Made by a program: the position numbers and the translations under genes
Origin: Nemopilema nomurai
Lineage: Eukaryota; Cnidaria; Scyphozoa; Rhizostomeae; Rhizostomatidae
Reading direction: 5' to 3'
Length of the DNA stretch: 64,000 bases
NCBI GenBank assembly: GCA_003864495.1
Contig: ML133479.1
Span: forward strand, 379,854 to 443,853
Shown here: positions 27,501 through 37,189 of the stretch, piece by piece
How the letters are laid out: each line of letters begins with the position of its first letter
Position numbering within the stretch: the first letter of the stretch is position 1
Notes under the pieces: model-generated
Databases searched by the model: none
Seen by the model: only the letters and a program-made list of their open reading frames with translations
Told to the model about the DNA's origin: nothing

Positions 27501-28153
27501 TCGGGCACCGGATTCACATTGGACTTTAAGGAAGCATGTAAGTAGACATTAGTCAATATGTTATCTGCAGGTTAATGCTAGCCACTTAAAGCCAGGTATT
27601 TATACATGCTAGCCACTTTAATGTCGACATCTATCAGCTTCACTATAAATTTTATTCAGAACTGTGGTCATTTAAGATGCGTGCCTTGGGAACTTTAAGT
27701 AGATGCACGCTTAAAGATGTAATAAATGGGACCAAATGCTTTGCTTTTGAGCATTTTTGTGCGAGCATAAATTTGTTCTAACTACCATTTTGATTTTCTG
27801 CAGCCTGTGGTGGCCACTTAGATACGGAGTACGGAGTGATAACAAGCCCTGGTTTCCCTGTGTCTTATAACGCCAACGACGAATGCTTTTGGACAATTCA
27901 CCGCCCCCACGAAAATCTGCAGATAGCTTTCACCGACTTCTACCTTCAGAAGAGCAACACTGATTTCGTTGAGATCTACGAAGGCCCGTTTGCGAATGCT
28001 AGGCTGCTGTTGTACCAGGCGTACGGCTACCGGAGACCGATGGCCGAATGGGCGGACCGCTGGATGTGGGTACATTTCAAGGTTAACGAGGTCTTCCAGG
28101 ATGTAGGGTTCAAGGGCGTTTATGGTATTTACCACCCACCGGAGTCTGCTTAA
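5277..28153 (+). CDS. SVEP1-like: Polydom/SVEP1-like secreted multidomain protein (37 exons)
   Basis: Exons: 5277-5650, 6134-6531, 6874-7047, 7390-7554, 8086-8271, 8441-8647, 9015-9239, 9387-9674, 9859-10119, 10520-10714, 11973-12229, 12586-12793, 12904-13065, 13938-14099, 15081-15242, 15426-15595, 15928-16189, 16625-16879, 17212-17557, 17785-18065, 18414-18668, 19064-19236, 19951-20088, 20234-20387, 20902-21045, 21532-21693, 22146-22265, 22616-22735, 23123-23245, 23729-23890, 24500-24670, 25102-25290, 26026-26211, 26458-26634, 26810-26983, 27232-27537, 27804-28153. They total 7842 nt (2613 residues plus stop) with every intron phase compatible. The ATG at 5277 opens a signal peptide ([14 protein letters not shown]). 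No transmembrane segment is seen, so the product should be secreted. The order VWA, three sushi, two HYR, sushi, GCC2/GCC3, six EGF, pentraxin matches vertebrate SVEP1, an extracellular-matrix ligand of integrin alpha9 and modulator of Tie signalling. The PAN, F5/8C and CUB modules are additions. The acceptor at 17785 (AAG) is the least certain junction. Confidence 0.9.
6874..7554 (+). other. EGF-like exon and GCC2/GCC3-like cysteine-rich exon
   Basis: Two phase 1-1 exons. The first (6874-7047) has six closely spaced cysteines in an EGF-like pattern ending in [11 protein letters not shown]. The second (7390-7554) begins CPADTYGD and continues with CTPCPPNS, the signature of the ephrin-receptor-like GCC2/GCC3 family, then [11 protein letters not shown]. 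They link the VWA domain to the sushi block. Confidence 0.75.
7203..7246. repeat. Short imperfect gtgttcgtgttcc repeat
   Basis: About three imperfect copies of a 12-13 base unit lie in the intron between the EGF-like and GCC2-like exons. Confidence 0.6.
7645..7684. repeat. AAT-type microsatellite
   Basis: An interrupted aat/taa trinucleotide run lies in the intron ahead of the first sushi exon. Confidence 0.65.
8086..10714 (+). other. Sushi x3, HYR x2, sushi block
   Basis: Six single-domain, phase 1-1 exons. Exons 8086-8271, 8441-8647 and 9015-9239 are sushi (CCP) modules with four cysteines and the W/F-S-G motif before the last cysteine; the third has an extended C-terminal loop. Exons 9387-9674 and 9859-10119 are HYR domains, with VTDNSGGP and [11 protein letters not shown] in the first and YKATDPSGN in the second. 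Exon 10520-10714 is a fourth sushi. The same order occurs in SVEP1. Confidence 0.85.
11973..12793 (+). other. SVEP1-type linker with a dibasic RARR|S motif
   Basis: Two exons joined in phase 0 cover about residues 825-979, between the fourth sushi and the GCC2/GCC3 repeats. The first holds cysteines and then the basic run KRRARRS (12146-12166, near residue 885), which fits the furin/proprotein convertase consensus. The second is polar with few cysteines. I recognise no named domain beyond positional equivalence to SVEP1. Confidence 0.6.
13308..13672. repeat. About 120-bp tandem repeat, three copies
   Basis: The landmark tgtttagtag(a/g)aaactc recurs at 13308, 13432 and 13549, each followed by a ttagtcttgataaactttgagcc-type segment and cttaaattttagcaatttt. 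It lies in the intron between the first and second GCC2/GCC3 exons. The gagcct...cattattctta motif also occurs near 63520, suggesting a dispersed family. Confidence 0.75.
14636..14800. repeat. Purine-rich (GAA/AAG) tract
   Basis: The plus strand is almost pure A and G with gaa, aag and aga runs over about 165 bases. It gives lysine/glutamate-rich spurious frames on one strand and serine/phenylalanine-rich ones on the other. It is intronic. Confidence 0.75.
15426..16879 (+). other. Six tandem EGF domains
   Basis: Three exons hold six EGF modules, the same number as in vertebrate SVEP1 ahead of its pentraxin domain. The second EGF is split by a phase-0 intron after [10 protein letters not shown] and resumes [11 protein letters not shown] at 15928. 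The fourth is split by a phase-1 intron at the CKP|GFTG turn. Typical motifs are PCLNGGxC and CxCxPGFxGxxCE. The second EGF starts VDEC, suggesting calcium binding. Confidence 0.88.
16486..16545. repeat. TA-rich microsatellite
   Basis: Tracts of atatata, actatatata and aactata fill about 60 bases of the intron between EGF exons 15928-16189 and 16625-16879. Confidence 0.7.
17212..18065 (+). other. LamG/pentraxin-like domain
   Basis: Two exons (17212-17557 and 17785-18065, phase 2 junction) encode about 209 residues. They contain [51 protein letters not shown] and [16 protein letters not shown]. These are hallmark motifs of pentraxin/concanavalin-like jelly-roll domains, including the strand with W-H-H-V and the calcium-binding QD region. 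Their position after six EGF modules matches SVEP1. Confidence 0.88.
18414..18668 (+). other. PAN/apple domain
   Basis: One phase 1-1 exon encodes about 85 residues with the pattern C-x3-C ... F-K-C-R-A-F-V-F ... C-T-F-Y, ending in FDLYQY, typical of PAN/apple modules. Such modules bind proteins or glycans. I know of no PAN domain in vertebrate SVEP1, so this is a lineage addition or an exon captured from another mosaic gene. Confidence 0.8.
19064..20387 (+). other. F5/8 type C (discoidin) domain
   Basis: Three exons (19064-19236, 19951-20088, 20234-20387; internal junctions phase 0, outer ends phase 1) build one domain. It starts [20 protein letters not shown], continues with [16 protein letters not shown] and ends with [12 protein letters not shown], the classic first and last landmarks of discoidin/coagulation factor domains. 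It should fold as a lectin- or membrane-binding jelly roll. It is absent from vertebrate SVEP1. Confidence 0.87.
23478..23705. repeat. 67-bp tandem repeat, about 3.3 copies
   Basis: The landmark aagtattgttagatgtgct recurs at 23478, 23545, 23613 and (one change) 23679. Each copy includes aactttcacat and a tatata run. It lies in the intron just before a sushi exon, and the last partial copy ends about 25 bases from the acceptor. Confidence 0.85.
25400..25985. repeat. 16-bp minisatellite, about 36 copies
   Basis: The unit gtatctttgtgtcatt and close variants repeat through almost the whole intron between sushi exons 25102-25290 and 26026-26211. Variants swap gtatc for ggtatc or ggcatc and tcatt for tcatgg. 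All plus-strand frames stay open for long stretches because the unit lacks stops in any register. One such frame runs into the downstream sushi exon, as noted in the findings. Confidence 0.9.
27232..28153 (+). other. Two C-terminal CUB domains
   Basis: The last two exons each encode one CUB domain. The first starts [15 protein letters not shown] with KVKIFDG and FLRVIYYG. The second starts [18 protein letters not shown] with [10 protein letters not shown] and MWVHFKVNE. Both keep the first cysteine pair and lack the second. The stop is TAA at 28151-28153. CUB domains commonly mediate calcium-dependent protein contacts, so they may tether the C terminus. Confidence 0.87.
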
Positions 28154-30612
28154 CTGCGTGCCTGCGAATTTTTCAGACTGTTATAAAGATTGATTATGTA
28201 TCACCAATAATAGAATATTTTGTGTAATATTGCAATCCCATATCACTAAATGGTTTCAATGGAAATACATGACCTTTTCTCGCTGCGTTTTTCTCTTATC
28301 TGAGGGGTGGACTCAGTTAAACGAATCAAGTTGAAATGAAACAGCAACAGGATCTATACTGTCATTCGTCGTAATGTCATTTTCGACCAACAGGGGACTG
28401 GAAAGGGCGCAGGGGACTTTTCGTGGACATGACAGGTAGAAGTGGGGGCTGAAAAAAGGGGAAACAAAGCTCAAGATCTGAATAATTTTCTGGTTACCCT
28501 TTAAAGGATTGCCACCTCCTAAGACAATTTTCTTGGGTGGAACATAACATTTGTTCTAGTACAGGTTATAGTGGGACATTTGATAACAGAACTGCTATTT
28601 AAGAGTCTAACGGCATCAAGCCTTATCTGTTTCCAACCTGTCATCTTTAATTTTCATGCTTTAGTGCAATTTCTATAAAGGAATTATACAGGCAGACATC
28701 AGTGATGTATTCCGAAAATGGCATTAAACTGCAACAACAAGAAAAAAAAAAATGCAATTCAACACACGTTTAACAAATCAACTCAATCTGAAGGAGGTTA
28801 TTTCTTTATGGAAGCCCAAGATGTCGAATCCTAAAGACTTGTTAAAGGCGAGGCTTGCAATGCTGCCTCCGGGACTTCCAAATCAATTAAATGCAAACGC
28901 CAGGTGCCAGTAAGTTCTCATTAGAAGTACAATGTCTGTACTTGTGAGTGAATATGATAACGTCATTTGTTAGGACCAAGTCCGAAAACTAGCAGAAGCT
29001 ACTAGAGATGCCTGTCCTGAAATTTTCAATATTTAATGTTTCTTTACTGAAGTGATTTAATTTAATAATTTTAACTCTTTAATGCAGAAAAACGTTGCTA
29101 ATGGGAAAAGGAATTGTACAGTGAGTTAATTGCTATGTCCAATTCATACGTACAGATTTATTTTCTCAGCACCAGTATTGAACCAGGAAGATCAAATATT
29201 AATGAGACCAAGCTTGATATTGCTATGCCATCTTGTGAAAGGTTGAAGCAGATTCAAATTTAACACACAGCTATCTTTATTATAGTCTTCAAGTCGATTG
29301 GCGGGTCCACTCCTTTTGTCTTGCACCAATCGAAGCAGGTGCAGTTGATAGACGGGGGTCACTGCCTTCCAAACAAGGATTTTCACCATCATTGAAATTT
29401 TTATGTCAATGTTGGTGATCAAGTGGTTTAGATGCTTTTCCAAGAATGGAAAACATATTTAAAATACTTCAAGACCAATGTTTCCTTTTTTAGCATCGAA
29501 GTTTTTGAAACATCTTGATTGCAATCTCAAATTTGAGTGATAATTAATATTTAAAAAATTTCATTAAAAACAACACGAATGCTTTTACAAAGCAAAGCAC
29601 ATAGCGAATAATGTTCCTCAATTCAAAGGCAAACACAGGGTATAATTATCTCATTTTCACCTAAAAAGGAGACTTCGTCATTTTTCGAAAGTACCAGTTG
29701 AGGGTCACCTTTCATAATGCAGAAACCTTTTGTTTTGAAATACGTACGACATTACATACTGAAATCAACAAACTTGACATTATTCAAACCTTAATGATAG
29801 CGAGTCATGCCAGACTGTTTATAAAATGAAAAGCCTTTACTTCTAGAATAGGACATTGGCATCTTCTATTACATACTGCCAAGCAGCTTTCCTCCTTAAG
29901 CATGCAAAGCTCCTTAGGAAATGCTTTAGAATCCATTGGAAAGTAGCTTTTGTCTGATGCTTTAATTAGTAACTGAATAATTCCATGTTCATAGCTTTTT
30001 CCCAGACTATTCCGTGCTTACTTCGAATGTTTGAAAACAGACTTTTTTACTGATTCTGTTGAATTTTAATAAAGACTCTTTTCCGATCGATTTGTCTGTT
30101 ATTTATTCAGCGAAAAGTGACACCAACCTCTTCAGCTCTGAATATAAGTGTGCCATTAGAAGGTTGATAAAAGATGACAGATGTCTTTTTAGTGTCATTA
30201 CCTTACGTGTCATAACCTTTGATGCCATTGTCATCACTGACATTTAGAGTTGATGCCTGCCATGGCCTAATCTCTCGCTGACATTAGACTTCTGGAAAGA
30301 AATGCAGAGCAAGCCAGGGACCACACCAAGTACGCCCATCATGCACTCCTTATTCAGTTGTTTGCTTCCCCCCGTATGCATCGCTGTTCTCAGAAGCTTC
30401 TGCTTTGAAGGAACCTTGCTGTTCAAAATGAATGGGAGAGCTTCATTTAAAATTCAAATTTGATTCTTCCTTATATGCATATTGTAAAAATACAGAAAAG
30501 TGAGCAGGTTTTCGTGTTTTTGAAACAACCTTCTGGCAGTCAGTTAGTTGAACTGCTGCAGCATGCAGAGAGTGTGTATCGAAGATAATTGATCTTCCGT
30601 TTCTTTCTGGCT
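28154..30612. other. Intergenic region with one possible small gene
   Basis: Between the polydom-like stop and the DRAM-like start the only coding-like signal is the three-exon candidate at 28821-29263. A minus-strand open frame at 29192-29443 overlaps it and has no supporting motif. The rest is A+T-rich without repeats I can define. Confidence 0.5.
28821..29263 (+). CDS. Possible small three-exon gene (71 residues), unknown function
   Basis: Exons 28821-28909, 29088-29120 and 29170-29263 total 216 nt (71 residues plus stop). The ATG opens MSNPKDLLKARLAMLPPGLP. The first donor is a strong gtaagttc, both acceptors end in cag, and both introns are phase 2 and compatible. The third exon ends at TAA (29261-29263). 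I do not recognise the protein. No signal peptide or membrane segment is visible. Alternatives are a 5' exon of a longer gene, a non-coding transcript, or chance, since the second exon is only 33 nt. Confidence 0.35.
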
Positions 30613-32428
30613 ATGGCATTTACAGTGGGCCTAGGAATACTGCCTGTGATATGGAGCATCTTCACACTTGGTGCTCCTATAGTTGGGTACAGTATGGCAG
30701 TGAGTAGCCGTCAGTTGTATCCATTCCTTCCAGCAATCAGCGACACTGGATCGAAAGAGCCGGAGGCCAACATTTTCTCGATGCTTATGAACCTTTCTGT
30801 CTTTTTTGGCATTTTCAACATATACGTCCGCTACTATCAATGCGATTTGCAGATTCAGTACTGCAGAGATGTCAAAGAGACACTCGTTCGTGTAAACCAG
30901 GCTGGGATTGTTTTTGCAGCTATCAGCGTTTTGGGTGCCATTGTCGTCTCCAATTTTCACTCTCGAGCGGTGTGTTAATTTTGAATTAGTTCATTCTTAA
31001 CCACCTTCCTCGATATCTTCTTTGTTTTAACTTCGTGAGCAGTGGAATTTTTGGCCTGATGAGCCCAAACTCATCACTGTGTTTGTAGAATTGTTTATTC
31101 TGATTTATTTGAATTTGCATTTGAAATAGAGAGTAAGTATATAAGCACGATTTCGTTAAAAGTAGTAATTGGCATAGTTGCACTGTTAGGCATGGTTTTA
31201 TAGCTCGATTGGTTAGTCGCTATATATCTAAAAAAGAAAAGTTCCAAAGTTTAATCCCATGAAAATCTACTTCAGATTGAGATTAATTTTTTCAAGTGAA
31301 ATTAGATGGAATTTCTTTGCTATTTATTTAGCTTCTATTAGCTCAGAGCGACTATGGAATGCTGTCCTACATTTGTTGTTTTGACAAACGGCAATCACAA
31401 ATCGATTTTATAGACTGAAAAGCAAAACTGAATTCAAACGTAATCAATTGGATAGAAAAGAAACTTCGTAACCCCACACTGTCACAGTTGGTGCATTTTT
31501 CATTTTGTTTTCAATAAAATTTATCGCCAACTTTTACTTTCAGTATGTTGCAAACCTACGAATATAATTTAAGGCCATGGCCGCATATCAAATCATAACA
31601 TTGCACATTATTAATCTGCGATTCAGTTATTGCATGAAAACACAGCTAGATCCCCATACGTCATTGGTACTTCTTCGCAACCTTTCCAAGCTTAAATTCT
31701 TTGTCTGCTCGTAAACAATGTGTAGTTTCTCCCAAGGGCTCCGACGCAGGTTGGAAAGTGGAGGGGCCAATAAAGATTATAACAATCATAACAAAAGATA
31801 TTTAGAAAAGCTTTTATTGTTTTACAAAAAAGGACGGGGGCAATGGCCCCCCGGCCCCCCTTCGTCGGAGGCCCTGACTCTGCTGGCACACACACACTTG
31901 TTAGACGAAACCTGTTTGGTTTTTCAGGGCCATGCTCTGGAACTGGTTCACGATGCTGGTGCTGTGGTTCTTTTCACGTTTGGGGGCTTCTATTTCTGGA
32001 TACAGACGATCCTCGGCTACCTAATGCGGCCGTACGGGATCTACTCTGGATGCATCTGCCACCTACGACTGGTCATGACGACTACCATAACACTTTGCTC
32101 CGTCATATTCTTTACCAGTTCGGCCTACGGGCTCGACCAGTTTTCAAAGAACAGCCACCACCACACCGTCAGTCAGTGGATGCCGGCGGACGGGGGGTAT
32201 GCTTTGCACGTGATCGGCAACACTGCCGAGTGGATGGCTCTCTTCTCCTTCATTGGCATGTCCTTGTCGTACTACAGCGAGTTTGAAGGAGTCTCCATAA
32301 CAGTCTTGTGTAGAGAAAAGCAGCAGCCAAGTTCGGTTACGTCTCAAGATGGACTCAGTGAGTACACCCCACTGGGCCTCAATGTCGAAGATAGGCCCAG
32401 AAGAGACAGTCAAACAGAAAGGGACTGA
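30613..32428 (+). CDS. DRAM/Frag1/Sfk1-family six-span membrane protein
   Basis: Exon 1 is 30613-30969 and exon 2 is 31928-32428, joined in phase 0, giving 285 residues. The ATG at 30613 is the first in frame and starts directly with a membrane span, as family members do; the upstream frame offers only a TTG. Hydrophobic segments start near VGLGILPVIWSIFTLG, NLSVFFGIFNIYV, GIVFAAISVLGAIVV, GAVVLFTFGGFYFWI, TTTITLCSVIFF and TAEWMALFSFIGM, giving six spans. The VSNF then VHDAGA sequence before span 4 and the RYYQ after span 2 are family-like. Known members are DRAM1/2 (lysosomal autophagy modulators), TMEM150 proteins and PGAP2/Frag1 (GPI-anchor remodelling). The polar tail after SYYSEFEG is cytosolic in related proteins. 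Which subfamily applies cannot be settled by eye. The intron contains a small foldback element. Confidence 0.82.
31735..31875. mobile_element. Small foldback (MITE-like) element in the DRAM-like intron
   Basis: The left end agggctccgacg (31735-31746) is an imperfect inverted copy of the right end cgtcggaggccct (31863-31875). GC-rich arms with gaggggcc and ggcccccc flank an A+T-rich centre. I could not define a target duplication. It ends about 50 bases before the acceptor of exon 2. Confidence 0.45.
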
Positions 32429-34584
32429 ATGATGCACAAATATTTATAAACGACTTGGTGATGGGTTTTGGTATCAAGTGGACTCTTTTGCTTCTACAGC
32501 GACCCGTGACAAGCAGAGTGCCTTGATGATTGGTGATCTTTAGACCAACCTTCTACAAGGCTGTACTCAAGAATATCACAGTTCTCAAGCAAATATATAC
32601 ACTGCTGTATTTAAAAATTACCAGAAAGCACTTTTTTAATTAAATGTATTTCTCATTCTCCACAGTGGCGTGCTGGACGGGGTGACAGGGGGCATCTCTG
32701 AGAAAGACATGTCCTTGACAGTTTGGGACAAATATTTCGAATTCGCAAGGGCTCTTTTACTATCGAAAATTGTTGACTTGCTCATGAGAAAGATCATCGT
32801 TTGTATGAACAAAAAGACTGACATGGAAAAATCGATTAATGCTATTGTGCTCATTTGAGTTCAAGTAGCCGTGAATTTGAAAAGTTATCACTTTTCGTGG
32901 TACGATGTTCTTAGCTGAACGTAAAGTTTATCATCAAATAATGCCATCTGGTTCTATTCTTTAGCATTGCACTTTTTATTTTCAAACATAGACGTGAAAA
33001 ATGAACTAAACTTTCAAGATCTTTGAAGAGCTATGAAATGTTAAATCTTCCTGCTGCTTGCAAAGGTAACTAAACGGTATTTTGTCTCCCTCACTGATCC
33101 CCCTCACTTTGCAACCTCATCCGCAGCACGCCATTGGTTCTCCATCCTGCAGTTTCCCCCATAATGGGACATTTTTCAAATTTCATGAAACGCCCCCCTC
33201 TTCCTGATTCAGTCCCGTGCCCTAGATGGCAGTACCCAGATTAAATCTGCCACGTGTTAAGAGAGAGATCTTCTGTTGAGTCTATAGACAATTACCAATG
33301 CCTTATTAGACGGTATCATATACTTGAACATCTTTAGTTATGATAAGCTCAGTAAAAGTCAAAAAAAATTTTCTGCACTCCTCTGGCCCTGAAATTCCTG
33401 TTTCTTAAATAAGAATTAACACAGTTGGCATGTTATGGACCATGTGGCACATTCATCAAACATCCAATAAGGCTTAGGTGATTAATTTGCGTTTATCTTA
33501 GACATGTTTCTGCAAAACAGTTGCTTATTGCCTTTTCTTCAGCTTCCTAGTACTTGGAATCATTTCAAAATCTATTCACATGGCCATATCTCTCTTGCCT
33601 CGATTCAGTGCCGCCTCATTTTGTTTCCACCACAATGCTACCTCTTGAAAGCGGCACGAATTGATGGCTGCAACCGCATTGTCCTAAGTCAGCTTTGATC
33701 AATTCACCTCATTGGCTTTGATACAACTGGGCCAGTCATAAACCATATCTATTCAAGTATTGGTTCTTTAACTTGTTGATTGACTCTACTCCAGAGTGGA
33801 CTCACCGGCATACACGTCATTATGCTAGCCGGTTCCCAGGTGACATCGCAAAATGATTTCGTCGTTCCCCTTTTGTCCCTGCAAAAGGTATGCAACTATT
33901 ATGGACTATTTTTCAGTTGACTTTTGTTCTTTTGGCATGACTCGAGATGACTTGCAGCTTCTTGCGGGATTTGTATCCCCTGAGATTGAAAATCGATTGG
34001 CGTACTTCAATGCCGATGCTCCCACTTGAGTTCAATGAACACACCTGAGAATCGTCCTTCCAACTCAGTAACCGTGACACACAGTTCTATCTATGTAAAG
34101 ATTCAGTTTAGCAACGTCAACTACAGAGCTACAGGCGTGAATCAAGGCACTCGCAATTTCTCAGACCCTAAGACTTGTAAATACTCCAATATTCTTACAA
34201 GAGTACAGCAAAGCAGCCTGCTTCAATTTGTTTTGCGGAAGATTCAGCCATGACATTTAAACATTTTCTAAAGCAAGCGAATTGTGTCGGGAAGTCTATC
34301 TTCTACAAAGAAGAGGTATTTCGCCATTTTATTATTTTACATTTCATTTTCAAACTTTACCGCAAACTTCGATTAAGTCGAGCGACTAATACGTCAGCCT
34401 TCACGAATTCGAAATGTGGTGCTCTTTTGCATCTTCCTTTGTCGGGCCTAGTTTATAAGTCTTCCTGGTGTCTGTGCAGAAGTGCCATTTGAAAGTCCCG
34501 TAGCCAAAAGTTTGAATAAAAGAGGCCCGAATTGATAGGATCTTCCTGGCATGCCTTTGGCCATGCCCCAGAGGAGCGAGACAG
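32429..34584. other. Intergenic region, no gene recognised
   Basis: Open frames here are short, overlap on opposite strands and lack motifs. Two inverted ten-mers, tggcgtgctg near 32667 and cagcacgcca near 33124, hint at another decayed element. No coding gene or RNA gene could be supported. Confidence 0.45.
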
Positions 34585-35170
34585 AGGCCCGTAGCCATGG
34601 GGTGGCATGGGGTGGCAATGCCAGCTGTTTGCCATCCCCAGAAATCTTTTTTGAATACTAATAATCTCTGGGCTTTTAGGTAACCAATACTTAAAAGCTC
34701 AACTATTCATCTGAATAATAACTTATCAATACCTAACAGATATACTGCTATGTAATGAACGAAATAAGTTGTGCTAAGTGCAAGCTGCCCTATTATTAAC
34801 TGCCGAGTAAAACGTAACTGCCCTATTATAAGTGCAAACTACCAACTATTTACGAAAATACAATTTTTACCAGTGCCGTCAGGATAAAATTTGGGGGCTG
34901 CTCATTGCATTCCCTCTCATTCAGTACATCGTTATAAAGGAAACAAACTAAAGTTTGACAATTATTTGGGGGGGGGCTGCAGCCTCCTAAGCTACAATTA
35001 CAGTATAACCGTCTCCATTCTATACTTTGTTATGTTTAAAAGGAGTTTTAGATTCGCTGGACTGTATTTCAAATCTTTTTTGTTGTTTAGGCTAACCCCC
35101 TCCCCCCTCCGAAAAATTTACTTTATTGGAAATTATGCCACCCCGGCTGCGAAGACTTGGCTACGGGCCT
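34585..35170. mobile_element. Foldback/MITE element nested in a dispersed repeat
   Basis: The left end aggcccgtagcca (34585 onward) is mirrored by tggctacgggcct at the right end (to about 35170), and the subterminal ggggtggcat on the left pairs with atgccacccc on the right. Flanks read gcgagacag on the left and gcgcgacag on the right, a 9-base direct duplication with one mismatch. The interior has a poly-G tract and no transposase, so this is a non-autonomous element. Confidence 0.6.
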
Positions 35171-35392
35171 GGCGCGACAGCGTATGCGGAAACTAATCAA
35201 CGAAGCACTTGACCCACGAATAGCAAACAATCTATGCGAGTATTGGCTGCAAATGAATGGAACCGGCTTTTTAGTTCTTGATGCTTGCAGTTATATGGAT
35301 ATTTAAAATCGAAAAGTTCCTTAGTCATTTCGTTTTAGTAGTACAGGTACTTTAAATATTTCGGCCTTCTACATGTACGTCCCTAATAGAAA
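35171..35392. repeat. Dispersed repeat, copy 1 (about 220 bp)
   Basis: Starts in ggcgcgacagcgtatgcgga and includes agcaaacaatctatgcgagt and ttcggccttctacatgta. It is a direct, roughly 85 to 90 percent identical copy (by eye) of the sequence at 37503-37727. No coding potential is seen. Confidence 0.8.
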
Positions 35393-35984
35393 AAGCGTGT
35401 ACGGCGGTAACAGGGGTGCCCGGGGCCAAGGTAGCGGTAATAGCATGTGCTTCATCTACGTTGTTTTCGCCACATGGCAACTCTGTGCTGTTTCTTCCAC
35501 GGCGATTGATATTTGTTCAAGCTAAGGGTAATTTATCGTAGTGCCCATTCATTCACAAGTACTGCTACTCCTATTTCGAGGAACGCAAAACAGTTTAACG
35601 CAATCCCATCGCCATTTGCATATATAAGCTTTAATTTAATCCTTCAATGGATTATTAGAATCCAAACTGCCTGTATTCAGTTGCGTCAACCCGTGCACAA
35701 AACCACACGAAACTGAGGACATTAGTCAAGTTACTGGAGGCTTGTCGAACGTTTGTCTAAGAGATTAGTTTGTTTCTGGTCCTGAAAGACATTTTCAGCA
35801 CAAAAATTGTCGTTTACACAAAAAAGAACAAACAAAATCCTTGAAAGCAGAAATCAGTATACAAATCTGATCTAGATGTTTTGAGAGCAGGTCCTCCATT
35901 GTCTATTCTTCTGCAATTAAGAATTATGAAAATTTCTGTCTCTGAAATGGCCGTAACGGGCGATACATACCCTGGCGAATCATA

Positions 35985-37189
35985 TAATACCTAATTTTAG
36001 TGTGCAGTGATAACCAATTTGTGCAGTGATAAGCTGAAAACATGCAGTGATAAATCATGAAATGTGCAGTGATAAAAACGGTGCTGTGTCATTTTCGTCA
36101 TACTTGGAAAAGGGTCATGACTTTTTCTCTACATACATATTGCAAAGTTTAACAGCTTTACCAACTCTGATGAATTTAAGAATTTTTAGAATTTTCGGAT
36201 TTTCAGAATTCTGAACCTGACAGAATTTCAAAATGTCAAAACGATCATAAATTACGATTGATAAATTTTTTAATTCATCAACGACTGGAAAAAAGACATC
36301 GAAGGAACATGAAAAGACAGAAAAAGAAGTTAGCGAGGACGAGGAAACAAGCTCTAGCCGCAACACGTGCGATGATTCTGTCAGCCCTTGCTCATGAATT
36401 CAACTACAATCAACCTTTCCAACCATACACGCCTTCTGACTTTGATCTGCAGTATATTCGACCCCCAGTTTCGCAATAACCTTTGCGCACTATAGTCAGT
36501 TCTGACCTGCCAAAGTTCAAGAAAGAAATTCATTCCTGGATTGCTGCATCTGTTCGCTTTGATGCGTCCATGGATAAGACGCAGAAGGATCATCAATACA
36601 TGCTACTTGATGTAGCCGATGAAAATGGGAAACCAGATCTCAAGTTTATTGGCATTGGGCATGTGACTGATCCTGGTGCCTCACAGCATTGAAATTGCTG
36701 TTGGCTTCGACGAAGTAAAGAAAGTGATAACTCATCTTTCAACTGACGGGGAAAATAAGAATGTTGGAGAGTCTCGTGGTCTATGGAAGCTTCTGGATGA
36801 CGACCGAAGGAAATTTGACATCGACACTCCCCTCCTAAAGTCTGTTTGTGGAGTGCATTCAACTGCAAATGCATACAAAGACTTATGTAAGAGTGTCCCA
36901 GAAATTGATCACTTGGTTAAGAAATTACCAGCAATTTCTACCTATTTCCACGTTTCAGCAAAACGGACAAGTTTTCATTGAATTTGCAGGATCCTAAGCC
37001 ATTTTAAGGTCTTAGAAATGGAAAAATCTCAGGACCTCCCCCCCCCCCCCCAGAACCCCCAGCTGTTTCAGTGAATGACTTCCGTTATTGCGTGCTTGCC
37101 TGTGGCACGCAAATTACCTCTTCCTTACTACAGCCACCGTTGATTCCTTGTAAAATGTGCAGTGATAAAATTTCCATAAAATTAGGTAT
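35985..37189. mobile_element. Decayed hAT-superfamily DNA transposon
   Basis: The element is flanked by an 8-base direct duplication, gaatcata, at 35977-35984 and 37190-37197. Its ends are inverted: atacctaatttta on the left and taaaattaggtat on the right, with the left end carrying two extra bases. The subterminal motif gtgcagtgataa occurs four times near the left end (36003-36076, one copy starting with a) and once near the right (37157). An 8-bp duplication, short inverted ends and subterminal repeats are typical of hAT elements. The interior holds a broken transposase. At 1.2 kb it is internally deleted. Confidence 0.8.
36258..36981 (+). pseudogene. Broken hAT transposase fragment (KIAA1586/ZNF862-like)
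   Basis: Three adjacent open pieces encode parts of a transposase core: a basic N-terminal helix region (36258-36479), SVRFDASMDKTQKDHQYMLL (in 36483-36692), and STDGENKNVGESRGLWKLLD followed by CGVHSTANAYKDLCKSVPEI (36676-36981). The H-x-x-x-N/A-W-K-like C-V-H segment and the D-G-x-x-N motif resemble hAT transposases domesticated in vertebrates as KIAA1586/ZNF862. An in-frame TAA separates the first two pieces and a frame change separates the last two, so it is not functional. Confidence 0.72.

Noticed and set aside
29192..29443. Minus-strand 83-codon frame
   Set aside because: Overlaps the plus-strand small gene candidate, begins without context and has no motif.
31843..32286. 147-codon plus-strand frame overlapping the DRAM-like second exon
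   Set aside because: Out-of-frame shadow of the membrane-protein exon; it lacks hydrophobic spans and family motifs.
32665..33135. Element bounded by tggcgtgctg and cagcacgcca
   Set aside because: The ten-base inverted words are suggestive, but no flanking duplication or further end similarity was found.
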